Of a stretch of DNA of 64,000 nt, positions 43,291-51,770 are shown piece after piece. Below the pieces are notes generated by a model that did not search any database, had not been told where the DNA came from, and saw only the letters and a list, made by a program, of their open reading frames with translations. Every line of letters starts with the position of its first letter. Positions within the stretch are counted from its first letter, which is position 1. This stretch comes from Bacillus_AB infantis_C. GTDB taxonomy: Bacteria > Bacillota > Bacilli > Bacillales > Cytobacillaceae. The position numbers and the translations under genes are program-made. Where the stretch lies: positions 62,001 through 126,000 of the forward strand of contig NZ_JBNILH010000007.1 of NCBI RefSeq assembly GCF_050107595.1. Reading direction: 5' to 3'.

Positions 43291-44895
43291 TTATTTAAAT
43301 AACGGCACCTTCCACTCTTTATCTACTGGATAATAACGCGTGCTAGATATGAGATGCAATGTCAGTTCTTCCGGCTCTTTCTCCAAATCATAAGCTTTGA
43401 GTTGGAGAGAAGTTTTGAAACGCCCATTTTTATCTTTTTCATTTAAAATTGAACCGCTGTGATAAAGCGGAAAAACATTTCCTTCCTCATCCGTCATCAC
43501 CCATGACCCAAAATCAGCGGAAGGTACTTCCTTGCCACCCTCCATCTCGATCTCAAAATAGGTTTCTTTTTGAATTGGCATCAGCGATTTGCGCAGCGAG
43601 TAATCATTTTTCTTCTTTGCTTTTTTTATTGTTACATGATTGCCTTCGTATTCAAAGCTGACTGGTTTCTTCCGGAGATCATCCGGTTTAACTTTTATGG
43701 AAAAATCGGCTGGCAGGGTTTTAATTACGCCATCGAGTACAAGAGCATACCTGCTTCTGTTTTTTTCCGGGATAAATGATTCATTCCAGCGTACACCCCC
43801 AAGTTCATCCAGATCTTTGCTAGACCCTGATATGAAGCCTGCATTGCTGGGATGGGCCTGCCCCTCAGCAAAGGTATTATGCTTATAAACAGCTTCATTC
43901 TTTTCATCCACAATATGATATTGAATAGCCGTTCCGAATCCAGAGAACATTCCAACATTTTCCTTGCCAAACTTCTTTTCAAGGTCTTTAATCCTGGCTT
44001 CCACTTCAGCTTTTTCCTCTTTCGTGAATGATGTCTCATAGATCAGCTCGTTTGAAGAAGGAGCAAATTGCACTTCCTTCAGATCAATGGCGACTCCATT
44101 GGAAGTGGTGCTATGCTTATCAAGCGCAAGCCTGCTCGTATATTTTTGCCTTTCTCTCAGGTCAACAGGCACTTCAACATTCCAGTTCCCCTGCTTACCG
44201 TTAAGCTCCTTAAGATCGACTTTAACCACGACCTCTTCTAGACCGGTCCGATCCCTCAGCGAAAATTCTATCAATCCATACTCAGATCCCTCTGTCCAGC
44301 GCATTCCGTAGCCTTCGATTTCTTTACCGTCCTGATCATAGGCTGCGATCCTGTTTTTTGTGTCATCCATATTGATACTGGTATCAAGCGGTTTGCCGTT
44401 TGAATCCAATACTTTAAAAGAAAGCGCAATTCTTGATGTATCCGCGACTACATCCTCTATTTTGAACGTTGTGTTCTGATCTGTTGCGGCAATATTCACC
44501 CGCGTCGCCATTCCCTCTTGAGATGCCAGCCTCAGACCGTCATCCACCTCATTGGAGGAAAATAGCCCGCCGACCCAGTCTGCAAAGCCAGGGACCGTGC
44601 TGATTCCTGCAGCCAGGAGCAGTCCGGCTGCCGCTGCGGCCATCCGTTTCCCTGAGACAAACTTTCTTTTTGGTCTGTATGATTCAAGCTGCCCAATGAT
44701 GACATCTGCAAAATCGTCGGGAAGCTTCGGCATCTGCAGGGTTTCTTTCATGAATTCAGCTTCATGTTCAAATAAACCAGCAACTTCAGCACAAGACTGA
44801 CAGCCTGCGATATGGCCTTTCAGTTCAGACTGTTCCTTTTCGGTTAAAAGCTGATCGGTATATTGAGAGATTTTATCCGCCGTTGGACAATTCAT
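43291..44895 (-). CDS. Anti-sigma factor, zinc-binding N-terminus plus DUF4179 ectodomain
   Basis: The 534-residue protein begins with a ZAS-type anti-sigma domain, with H28-x3-C32-x2-C35 in GHIAGCQSC. One membrane helix follows (about 82-100, MAAAAAGLLLAAGISTV). The large extracytoplasmic part starts with a DUF4179 domain (FADWVGGLFSSNEVDDGLRLASQEG) and continues to KVPLFK. It should hold the adjacent ECF sigma factor at the membrane until an envelope signal is sensed. Its start overlaps the sigma gene by 23 bases, giving equimolar translation. Confidence 0.9.
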   Translation of the reverse strand: MNCPTADKISQYTDQLLTEKEQSELKGHIAGCQSCAEVAGLFEHEAEFMKETLQMPKLPDDFADVIIGQLESYRPKRKFVSGKRMAAAAAGLLLAAGISTVPGFADWVGGLFSSNEVDDGLRLASQEGMATRVNIAATDQNTTFKIEDVVADTSRIALSFKVLDSNGKPLDTSINMDDTKNRIAAYDQDGKEIEGYGMRWTEGSEYGLIEFSLRDRTGLEEVVVKVDLKELNGKQGNWNVEVPVDLRERQKYTSRLALDKHSTTSNGVAIDLKEVQFAPSSNELIYETSFTKEEKAEVEARIKDLEKKFGKENVGMFSGFGTAIQYHIVDEKNEAVYKHNTFAEGQAHPSNAGFISGSSKDLDELGGVRWNESFIPEKNRSRYALVLDGVIKTLPADFSIKVKPDDLRKKPVSFEYEGNHVTIKKAKKKNDYSLRKSLMPIQKETYFEIEMEGGKEVPSADFGSWVMTDEEGNVFPLYHSGSILNEKDKNGRFKTSLQLKAYDLEKEPEELTLHLISSTRYYPVDKEWKVPLFK

Positions 44896-45439
44896 TATAA
44901 TAGCCTCCCTGTTTTTTGACTGTTTCCCTCATTTTCTTTTTGGCCCTGTGAAGCTTGTTCCGGACCATGGATAAGGGCATGCCTGTCGTTTCTGCAATTT
45001 CCTCATATGGCAATTCATTGGCATAGCGAAGGAGTATAATAATCCTTTCATCCTCCGGCAGTGTGCTGATCAGCTTTTCCACCTGCCTGTTTTGCTCTTT
45101 TTTCAGAAGAATCACTTCCGGGTGCTTTGTGTTGACGGCAGAGGCCTCGTTTATTTCCGCCTGCTTGATTTGGGAGCTTTTCTTCCTGAATTCATCCATG
45201 CAGTGATTCACCGCCACCCGGTAAAGCCAGCTGGAAAATGCCCCTTTCTGGTCATACTTGCCAAGCTGATTGTAAATTTTGATAAATGCCTCCTGGACCA
45301 GATCCTGGGCATCCTGCGGGTTTTTTGTCATCCTCAGTATCGTTGCGTACAAAGGATTTTTGTATTTATTGATGATGTGCCCGTAAGCCTGCTTGTTTCC
45401 GGCCAGCACCTGCTTTATCCAAAATGCTTCCTCTTCCAT
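44873..45439 (-). CDS. ECF RNA polymerase sigma factor, SigW-like
   Basis: The protein of 188 residues starts at ATG 45439 after a GGGAGG site. Region 2: NPLYATILRMTKNPQDAQDLVQEAFIKIY and GAFSSWLYRVAVNHCMDEFR. Region 4: LPEDERIIILLRYANELPYEEIAETTGMPLSMVRNKLHRAKKKM. It is followed and overlapped by its cognate anti-sigma factor. An upstream extension to 45514 lacks a start site. Likely autoregulated and envelope-stress related, by analogy with other ECF/ZAS pairs. Confidence 0.93.
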   Translation of the reverse strand: MEEEAFWIKQVLAGNKQAYGHIINKYKNPLYATILRMTKNPQDAQDLVQEAFIKIYNQLGKYDQKGAFSSWLYRVAVNHCMDEFRKKSSQIKQAEINEASAVNTKHPEVILLKKEQNRQVEKLISTLPEDERIIILLRYANELPYEEIAETTGMPLSMVRNKLHRAKKKMRETVKKQGGYYNELSNGG

Positions 45440-45528
45440 ATGTACCTCCCGTTCCTTCCTGTCCTTTTGTCCGATTCTTCTATAATAACGGAAACAGATG
45501 TAAAAAAATCTCATCTTTTTTCAAAAAA

Positions 45529-45568
45529 AAATAGCAGCTGCAGGATATTTGCAGCCGCCTTACTATTT
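45529..45568 (-). terminator. Terminator after the DUF2178-like gene
   Basis: AAATAG...GGCTGCA pairs with TGCAGC...CTATTT, followed by a run of nine T on the minus strand. Confidence 0.75.
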
Positions 45569-45569
45569 T

Positions 45570-46043
45570 TCACAGACTTTTTCGTATGGACAGATAATAA
45601 GAAAGCATCTGAATGGCCGGGATCAGCAGAATGATCAGAATCGGGTAGAACGGGACTTTATCCGCGAGCAAAGGATAGAAAAGCATAAGGGCCGCTGTGA
45701 AAGGCACCGCAAAATACAGCGAGATATATGAGCTTCTGCAGGCTCTGGCAGTCATCATTTTTTCCCGTTCATCCTGTTCCTCGAACTCAGGCGGCAGGAG
45801 AAGCAGAGCACTTATACTTGACCGCTTTTTCTTGTTCTTGCTGTATAGAAACCAGCTGATTACTCCCCCTATCAGCAAAAAAACTGCAACCGGCGTGAAA
45901 TTAATTGTCAGTGACCAGGGCGGCTCAGGATTCCGCAGCACTTCCGCAAACTGGGTCTGGGCATCGTACATTGCAATCATGGCCCAGGCAAACAGGGCAT
46001 ATAAAACAAAGCTTAATAAAACTGTCCGATTCGTTTTCATCAT
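45570..46043 (-). CDS. Four-helix membrane protein (DUF2178-like)
   Basis: A 157-residue membrane protein with two helices, a cytoplasmic loop containing EFEEQDEREKMMTARACRSS, and two more helices. The acidic D-E-R-E motif between helix pairs is the hallmark I associate with DUF2178 and similar proteins encoded beside small Xre regulators. Its ATG overlaps the stop of the upstream HTH gene by four bases (ATGA), so the pair is translationally coupled. Probable role unknown. Confidence 0.75.
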   Translation of the reverse strand: MMKTNRTVLLSFVLYALFAWAMIAMYDAQTQFAEVLRNPEPPWSLTINFTPVAVFLLIGGVISWFLYSKNKKKRSSISALLLLPPEFEEQDEREKMMTARACRSSYISLYFAVPFTAALMLFYPLLADKVPFYPILIILLIPAIQMLSYYLSIRKSL

Positions 46044-46249
46044 TCTTCCTCCTTTAATAGCCAGAATACTTCTTCCATCTTCAACTGGAATGTCTCACAT
46101 ATCTTTAGGGCAAGCAGCAGTGACGGGATATAATCCCCTTTTTCAAGTGCCGCGATTGTCTGCCTCGTCACACCGGCAGACTGGGCCAGCATTTCCTGTG
46201 TCCAGCTGTTTCTCGCACGGAGTTCTTTGACACGATTGCCGATTTCCAT
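46040..46249 (-). CDS. Xre/Cro-type repressor, YgzD-like
   Basis: The compact regulator of 69 residues is almost entirely a Cro/CI helix-turn-helix (RVKELRARNSWTQEMLAQSAGVTRQTIAALEKGDYIPSLLLALKICETFQLKMEEVFWL). Very similar short proteins precede membrane-protein genes in many Firmicutes, as here. ATG 46249 has a GAGGTG site; an ATG at 46261 has none. It most likely represses its own two-gene operon. TTAACAT-rich repeats in the upstream region (46276-46345) are candidate operators. Confidence 0.9.
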   Translation of the reverse strand: MEIGNRVKELRARNSWTQEMLAQSAGVTRQTIAALEKGDYIPSLLLALKICETFQLKMEEVFWLLKEEE

Positions 46250-46417
46250 AGTGCACCTCATTCACCATCTCTTTGTTAAGTCAGCTTAACATCTTCAAGC
46301 TAATTGTATAGTAAACTTAACATTATGTAAAGCATATTTAACATTATTTTATGTTGATGTATAACTTTTTTGTTTTTGGAAAAATTACTCACGAATATAT
46401 ATTTAGGAGGTATTTGA

Positions 46418-47005
46418 ATGAAAAAATTAAAATGGCTTTTAATAGGCGCCGCTGCATCTGTACTGATTACCGGCTGTGCCTCAACCAACCAGGGCAGCCA
46501 GGATGGAAATGACGGCCAATCCGGCACATTATCCATGAGGAATGTCACTGACAGCGATGCAACTGACAATGACATTAACTTAATGGACGACGAACAGAAT
46601 AACAACAAACAGTATAACAATGGACTGAATGACAACGGGCAGAACGGCAATGAACAGAATGGCAGCGATCAGAATAATCTTCGCAATTCAGATGAAGCCC
46701 AGCAGAAAGTTGAAGCCATGAAAGAAGTTGATAATGCAGTAGTCATTACAGCCGGAAGCAAAGCATATGCAGCTGTAAAGCTCGCAAATGGGGATGGCGA
46801 TGTAAATGAAGAAATGAAAAAGAAGGTTTCAGATCAGGTTCAGGCAGCAGATCAGAATATCAATGAAGTATTTGTTTCAAGCAATCCTGATTTTATGGAA
46901 CGTATGCGCGGATATAGGGATGATATTCAGAATGGAAACCCTGTAAGAGGATTATTTGATCAATTTTCCGAAACGGTGCAAAGAATTTTCCCTGAATCTC
47001 GATAA
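46418..47005 (+). CDS. YhcN/YlaJ-family sporulation lipoprotein
   Basis: The 195-residue lipoprotein precursor has lipobox LITGC (lipidated Cys20), an Asn/Asp/Gln-rich linker (about 22-90) and a C-terminal YhcN/YlaJ domain (VEAMKEVDNAVVITAGSKAYAAVKL). Family members are made in the forespore or found in the spore inner membrane and affect germination. The ATG has a TTAGGAGG site. Monocistronic with its own terminator. Confidence 0.9.
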   Translation: MKKLKWLLIGAAASVLITGCASTNQGSQDGNDGQSGTLSMRNVTDSDATDNDINLMDDEQNNNKQYNNGLNDNGQNGNEQNGSDQNNLRNSDEAQQKVEAMKEVDNAVVITAGSKAYAAVKLANGDGDVNEEMKKKVSDQVQAADQNINEVFVSSNPDFMERMRGYRDDIQNGNPVRGLFDQFSETVQRIFPESR

Positions 47006-47010
47006 AATGA

Positions 47011-47048
47011 AAAAAAGCCTGCTTCCTAACAGGAAAGTGGGCTTTTCT
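47011..47048 (+). terminator. Terminator after the YhcN-type gene
   Basis: AAAGCC...TTCCT pairs with AGGAA...GGGCTTT and is followed by TCTAC. It may serve both convergent genes. Confidence 0.7.
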
Positions 47049-47070
47049 ACATCTATAATCTGGCTGCATT

Positions 47071-47805
47071 TCAACCGGTATGACCGTTTTCTGCCTTGCT
47101 AATCCCTGATTCCGCAAGATAGACACTATCCAATTTTGTTTCCAAAACTTCATTCCCCTTCGCTTCTACATAATAGGCGCTGCTGTTCTTTCGTGAACTG
47201 ACGGATTTATATAAGATTTCATCCACAAAATGGAGTGCAGTTCCGTCATCTGCTGCATAGCCAGGCTTCATGAGCGTTTCCCTGATATGCTGCCTGTAAG
47301 CTGACTTTCTCTTATTCTCCCCGTCATAATGCGGGCAATGGCTGCCTTTTAGGATGCCCAGCCCCTTTATGCGATATAGCGGCCCGTTAAGCGGATCTGT
47401 AAGGCCTTCTTCAAACCAGCAGATGCTCCCTGCGCTTATGCCAGCCAAGATGATCCCTTCTTGATAGCATTGGATCAGCAGCTCATCGAGCCCCCATTCT
47501 TTCCAAAGAATCATCATATTGCGGGTATTCCCGCCTCCAACGTAGATGATATCCTGTCCAAGCAAAAACTCCTCTGCGTCATTAAAGTTTGGCTCAAACA
47601 GCGAAAGATGGGCCGGGATGCAATCCATGTCCCCAAATGCCTCATAAAATCGGTCTATGTAGCTTTGCTGGTCCCCGCTTGCTGTGGGCAGAAAGCATAT
47701 TTTTGGTTTCTTATTTTGCGACTGCCCAATGATATATTGATCAAGAAGGAGGTTTTCAGGTTCCATGGAAAATCCGCCTCCTCCCATTGCGATGATCAGC
47801 CTCAT
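47071..47805 (-). CDS. Peptidase E-like (S51) protein
   Basis: A 244-residue class-I-glutamine-amidotransferase-like hydrolase. The nucleophile elbow is LAGISAGSICWF (Ser near 125), preceded by YVGGGNTRNMMILW, both diagnostic of the S51 family (Asp-dipeptidase PepE, cyanophycinase). GLGILKGSHCPHYD contains the probable catalytic His. B. subtilis has a similar protein (YgaJ). It follows the YdcF-type gene by 16 bases and is probably co-transcribed with it. Confidence 0.88.
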   Translation of the reverse strand: MRLIIAMGGGGFSMEPENLLLDQYIIGQSQNKKPKICFLPTASGDQQSYIDRFYEAFGDMDCIPAHLSLFEPNFNDAEEFLLGQDIIYVGGGNTRNMMILWKEWGLDELLIQCYQEGIILAGISAGSICWFEEGLTDPLNGPLYRIKGLGILKGSHCPHYDGENKRKSAYRQHIRETLMKPGYAADDGTALHFVDEILYKSVSSRKNSSAYYVEAKGNEVLETKLDSVYLAESGISKAENGHTG

Positions 47806-47821
47806 TTTTCATTTCCTCTCT

Positions 47822-48442
47822 TTAAGAATCTGAAATCTCAACTTCAGCGTCTGTGATGATGCCTTGTTTGACATAGTAGATCAGTTTTTCCGCTTCCCTC
47901 TTTGCCCTCAGCCTGCCTGCCTCTGACTGCTGCCAGTTCCCTTCCTTTGTATGGATATCATCCACAGGGCAAAGAGAGTATTGTATCCAGTCCGGCATAT
48001 AGGTTTTCATGGTCAGATGCGCCCTTCTTATATGGTAGGAAGCTGTCACGACCAAAATCCTTTTTATTGTGTGGAGATTGAACTCCCGGTCAAGGACCAG
48101 CAGTGAGGCAAGCACATTTTCCTTTGTGTGGAGAGATTGATCTTCTATTAAAATATCTGCTGCCGGGATTCCAAGTGCCAGAGCTTTCTCTTTTAAAAGC
48201 TCTGCCTCACATAGCTTAGACGGTGCCCACACAACACCGCCGGAAAAAAGAAGCTTTCCTGCCCTGCCGCTCCGGTATAGCTCCAGCGCCTTTGGAAGTC
48301 TGTATTCAGCAGCCTTGCTGCTCCCCAGGACGAAAATGCATTCTCCCGATGCTTTGTCATCCGCGATATTTTTATAAAGAAGATCCCCGACCTGCCTGTC
48401 TGACAAATGATTGAAATCAAGCTTTGATATTCGTGTTTTCAT
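47822..48442 (-). CDS. YdcF/SanA-family (DUF218) protein
   Basis: This 206-residue protein has the DUF218 fold: CIFVLGSSKAAEYRLPKALELYRSGRAGKLLFSGG, then EDQSLHTKENVLASLLVL and ILVVTASYHIRRAHLTM. E. coli YdcF binds SAM, and other members act in envelope biogenesis. Unlike ElyC or SanA it has no membrane helix, so it is cytoplasmic. ATG 48442 has a GAGGTG site; upstream codons are not supported. Confidence 0.85.
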   Translation of the reverse strand: MKTRISKLDFNHLSDRQVGDLLYKNIADDKASGECIFVLGSSKAAEYRLPKALELYRSGRAGKLLFSGGVVWAPSKLCEAELLKEKALALGIPAADILIEDQSLHTKENVLASLLVLDREFNLHTIKRILVVTASYHIRRAHLTMKTYMPDWIQYSLCPVDDIHTKEGNWQQSEAGRLRAKREAEKLIYYVKQGIITDAEVEISDS

Positions 48443-48561
48443 GGATTGCACCTCTTTATTTGCTAATATACTATTCTCCAGCCTGACTGAAATTCCTGTC
48501 ATATTTATATTTTATGTAAGAAAGGCAGGCTGCGCTTCCGCCGTCCCGCCTTAAGCCTTTT

Positions 48562-48825
48562 TTAATAATAGTATGGGTAAGGGGGATAGGGGTAAGGATA
48601 GCCGTATCCATACGGGCCTGCGAGCGCGCTTCCTAAAAGCAGGCCTCCTGCAAGGCCTCCAAGGAATGGAAAACCGTAGCCAAAGCCAAACGGGCGGCCA
48701 AAACCAAAGCCAAACGGACGCCCAAATCCGAATCTGCCGAACCCTGGCCTGCCAAAGCCAAAACGGCTAAACTCTCCATGATAAGCTGTTTCAGGGCGAT
48801 ACATAAACTGCTGATGATTCATCAT
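48562..48825 (-). CDS. Gly/Phe/Tyr-rich FGRPG repeat protein, possible spore-coat component
   Basis: The protein has 87 residues: an ordinary N-terminus (MMNHQQFMYRPETAYHG), several FGFGRP repeats, a hydrophobic Gly/Ala/Leu segment (LGGLAGGLLLGSALAG) and a PYPYPPYPYYY tail. It shares the FGRPG motif with the protein at 17550-17786, so the two are probably paralogues. AGGAG precedes the ATG. Composition suggests a structural surface or coat protein; there is no direct evidence. Confidence 0.75.
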   Translation of the reverse strand: MMNHQQFMYRPETAYHGEFSRFGFGRPGFGRFGFGRPFGFGFGRPFGFGYGFPFLGGLAGGLLLGSALAGPYGYGYPYPYPPYPYYY

Positions 48826-49037
48826 ACCTTCTCCTCTCATATTCTATCTTTAAATTCCATTTGAGGGGCAGCAAACATAGATATTAAAGCCCCCCTCTTC
48901 GCATAGGTTTCAGTCTAGAATATGTCAGAGAACGCCTCTTTGAATAGACATTTACCCAAAACCCGGGAGAAATGACAAATTCTTTTCCTGTCAATAGAAA
49001 TAAGAACCTGCTTAAAACAGCAGGTTCTTAACAGGAA

Positions 49038-49538
49038 TTATTCTAACAGTTTTGCCATTATATATTCATCATGATAGTTACCATCAATGAATAATGAGTC
49101 TTTCTTGACACCTTCAATTTCAAATCCAGCTTTTTTATATAACGCAAGCGCCCTTTCATTTTTACTGACAACTGAAAGCTCAAGTCTGTGCAGGCTGGCT
49201 TCCATCGCCCAGCTGTCAAGGTTCTGAAAAAGCCTGTAGCCGATTCCTTGTCCTCTATATTCTTTTCTGATGCCTATCACAAGAGCAGCGGAGTGCCTCA
49301 CCCTTCCGGCATTTCCGCCATTGACAATCAAATAGCCAGCCAGACGGCCGCTGACTTCTGCTGCGAAAATGACGGAATTATTACGGCCGGAAAGCGCCTC
49401 GATCATCCTTCTTTGAATGTCCGTGGAAACGTTTCGTTCCCCTGGCCCATATAGCATAAATGATGATTCATTTTCCACATCTTTAATAAGCTCGGCAAAA
49501 GCTTCTCCATCCTCTGGTACAAGCTTGCGGATTTTCAT
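49038..49538 (-). CDS. GNAT acetyltransferase
   Basis: The acetyltransferase of 166 residues has the acetyl-CoA loop RKEYRGQGIGYRLFQNLDSW (about 95-115) and VVSKNERALALYKKAGFEIEG near 135. The overall pattern resembles ribosomal-protein or small-amine acetyltransferases. ATG 49538 has a perfect GGAGGAAG site and follows the MATE gene stop by 14 bases, so it is probably the second gene of a transporter-acetyltransferase unit. Confidence 0.88.
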   Translation of the reverse strand: MKIRKLVPEDGEAFAELIKDVENESSFMLYGPGERNVSTDIQRRMIEALSGRNNSVIFAAEVSGRLAGYLIVNGGNAGRVRHSAALVIGIRKEYRGQGIGYRLFQNLDSWAMEASLHRLELSVVSKNERALALYKKAGFEIEGVKKDSLFIDGNYHDEYIMAKLLE

Positions 49539-49552
49539 GTTACTTCCTCCGA

Positions 49553-50914
49553 TTATACCCCTTCTGCTGGAGCGAATTTTTTCTTCTGGATATAAATCAG
49601 CCTTGCTGACAGACAGATGCCTGCTGCCAATAGACCGGCGGTAAGCCCGATCCAATAGCCCGGGGCACCAAGGCTGGTATAATGGGCCAGCCCATATCCA
49701 AGGGGCAGGCAGATCAGCCAGTAGGCAATAAGCGTAATGATGAACGCAAGATTAACATCCTTATAGCCCCTTAAAGCAGCCTGTGCAGTCGCCTGGATGG
49801 CATCTGAAATCTGGAAGAACAAAGCATAAATCAGGAAATGTGCCGTCAGGGAAATCACTGCCGCATCATTGGAGTAAAAGCCTGCAACCTGGTAGCGGAA
49901 CAGGACAACAAGAAGGCCAGTGACAAGGGCAATGGCAATGGACAAGTAGATTCCGATCCAGCTGTATGCCTTCGCATCTCTATTCCTCTTAGCCCCCACC
50001 TCATAGCCTACCAGCACAGTCTGCGCCATCGAAATGCTGATTGGAATCATATAAAGGAAGGAAACGATATTAAGTGCCGACTGATAGGAAGCAAGCGTCT
50101 CCACGCTGAAACGGCTCAACAAAATGGTCACAACCGCAAACATGCTCGTTTCAAAAAAGATCGACAAACCCATCGGAACCCCGATTTTTAAAATTTCCTT
50201 GCATTGGGACCATGAGAAGTCTCCCATATTAGAAAACACCTTAAACACGGCAAATGGCTGCTGTGTTCTGATAATGAAGATTGTCAGGGCAAGGATTACC
50301 CAATAGGTGGCAGCAGTAGCATAGCCTCCTCCTGCCCCGCCAAGCTCCGGAAAGCCCCAAAAACCAAAGATCAGGACAAAATTCAGGAAGAAGTTAACAG
50401 GAAGTGCACACAGCAGAATCACCATGACAACCCGCGTTTTACCTAGAGCATAAATAAAAGACCGAAGGACATTGAACAGAAATAGCGGGATAATCCCAAA
50501 GCTCAATCCTATCAAATATCCTCTTGCGGTCTGTTCAACACCGCTCTCTAAATCCATTCTATCCAAGATTGGGCCTATCAGGAAAGAACCGGCCGCAATG
50601 ACAGCCAGTGCAATCATGACGGCAAGATACATGCCATTCTTGACAACTGACGCAACTTCTCCTTGCTTTTTCTCGCCAAACCGCTGAGCCGCGATCGGAG
50701 AAACAGCCAGAAGGATTCCGCTCAGCCCTGTAAAAACAGGATTCCAAATCGATGACCCGATAGCTACCCCTGCAAGATCGGAAGCACTGTATTTACCTGA
50801 CATAATGGTATTAAAGAAAACCATTGAAAACATCCCAAGCTGGGTAATCAGGATGGGGATCAATAAAATGAAGATTTGTTTGATTTTTTCTTTTACTGTA
50901 AAAGTCTGATTCAT
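49553..50914 (-). CDS. MATE-family multidrug efflux transporter
   Basis: A 453-residue cation-coupled exporter with twelve predicted helices in two six-helix halves. Family landmarks are ILITQLGMFSMVFFNTIMSGKYSASDLAGVAIGSSIW, SPIAAQRFGEKKQGEV, FFETSMFAVVTILLSRF and AQTVLVGYEVGAKRNRDA. This places it with NorM/YeeO-type MATE proteins. The ATG has CAAGGAG upstream. Substrate unknown; the co-transcribed GNAT could modify a related compound. Confidence 0.92.
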   Translation of the reverse strand: MNQTFTVKEKIKQIFILLIPILITQLGMFSMVFFNTIMSGKYSASDLAGVAIGSSIWNPVFTGLSGILLAVSPIAAQRFGEKKQGEVASVVKNGMYLAVMIALAVIAAGSFLIGPILDRMDLESGVEQTARGYLIGLSFGIIPLFLFNVLRSFIYALGKTRVVMVILLCALPVNFFLNFVLIFGFWGFPELGGAGGGYATAATYWVILALTIFIIRTQQPFAVFKVFSNMGDFSWSQCKEILKIGVPMGLSIFFETSMFAVVTILLSRFSVETLASYQSALNIVSFLYMIPISISMAQTVLVGYEVGAKRNRDAKAYSWIGIYLSIAIALVTGLLVVLFRYQVAGFYSNDAAVISLTAHFLIYALFFQISDAIQATAQAALRGYKDVNLAFIITLIAYWLICLPLGYGLAHYTSLGAPGYWIGLTAGLLAAGICLSARLIYIQKKKFAPAEGV

Positions 50915-51084
50915 GATGGTACTCCTTGGAAATGAAAGTCACAAGGATAATTATAAGCTAAACAAAGCATCAGCGGGCGGAAAAAATGTAATTGTTAGAA
51001 AATCTCCTGAAAAGATGGGCTGGCTGATGCTGTAATAGCTTTTACCCGTGTTTGAATAGCTCTTGTCAATCAAATTTTAGAAGC

Positions 51085-51216
51085 CTGTTGATTGGAGTGG
51101 AAGGCACGCAGACTCCTGCGGGAAGCAGCGGCAGGGCTGAGACCTGCATGAGCGAAGCGAAGAGGAGGCTCAGCGCCGCCCCGCGGAAAGCGAAGTGCCT
51201 GGAACGGAAATCAGCT
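51085..51216. repeat. Bacillus-type intergenic repeat element
   Basis: A GC-rich block begins GATTGGAGTGGAAGGCACG and ends GCGAAGTGCCTGGAACGGAAA, with internal pairs such as GAGGAGGCTCAGC and the GACTCCTGCGGGAAGC/CCGCGGAAAGC stretch. AAGGCAC pairs with GTGCCT near the ends, so the whole block can fold. I recall closely similar intergenic blocks from many Bacillus genomes. It lies in the 340-base gap upstream of the MATE gene and is noncoding. Confidence 0.75.
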
Positions 51217-51257
51217 GCCCTATTTATAAAAAAAAAAGACTGCTGCAGCAGACTTTT

Positions 51258-51415
51258 CTAATGACTGTTCCTATTCTCAAAATAAACCCAAATATAATAG
51301 ATAGCCCACATAATCAATATCGGCAATATAGCATAGCTGCGGAAAGGAGGGTACAAGAGCATTCCATTCCTGCAAGCAGTGCCCATGGGGCTAATAGTAA
51401 ATATTTCTTCCAATG
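51258..51415 (-). pseudogene. Possible frameshifted small membrane-protein gene
   Basis: Two adjacent frames on the minus strand encode convincing hydrophobic pieces. One reads KKYLLLAPWALLAGM; the other continues LLYPPFRSYAILPILIMWA, a helix plus polar tail ending NRNSH. They are joined at a direct 5-base duplication (GGAATGGAATG on the minus strand, 51360-51370). Removing one copy restores a single two-helix frame. No proper start codon is left at the 5' end. It follows the 87-aa membrane gene by about 20 bases. Sequencing error is an alternative. Confidence 0.4.
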
Positions 51416-51433
51416 CCTCTGCCTTCCCTCCTG

Positions 51434-51697
51434 CTAATTCCCTGTTTCAGCCGGCTTAAGATATTTTGTGAAGTAGGCTCCGGCCAGCAGCAGAATCATG
51501 GTCATCATCCAGTTGAAAATCCCGAGCCAGCCCATCCAGTACGAAATAAGATTGACTATTGCTATCAGGAAGAAACAGATGGAGGTTAAGGCGCTTTTGA
51601 AGCCGGTAATACCTGCTTCTTTTCTTTTTTTTATTAAAATGGATATTGAAACAGGCAGACTAATAAAGAGTATAATAGTCAGCAGGATCGGTATCAT
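51434..51697 (-). CDS. Small membrane protein, 87 aa
   Basis: ATG 51697 has an excellent GAGGAGGATATCT site. The product has three hydrophobic helices (MIPILLTIILFISLPVSISILI, FKSALTSICFFLIAIVNLISYWMGW, NWMMTMILLLAGAYFTKYL) joined by short basic loops. I do not recognise the family. It starts 73 bases after the SDR stop and may be the tail of the thiamin-regulated operon or a separate unit. Confidence 0.7.
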   Translation of the reverse strand: MIPILLTIILFISLPVSISILIKKRKEAGITGFKSALTSICFFLIAIVNLISYWMGWLGIFNWMMTMILLLAGAYFTKYLKPAETGN

Positions 51698-51770
51698 AGA
51701 TATCCTCCTCTTTCTAACAAAATGCTGATTGTCTGTACTAACTATTATACGGACCAGCCCGGAAAAGGTT

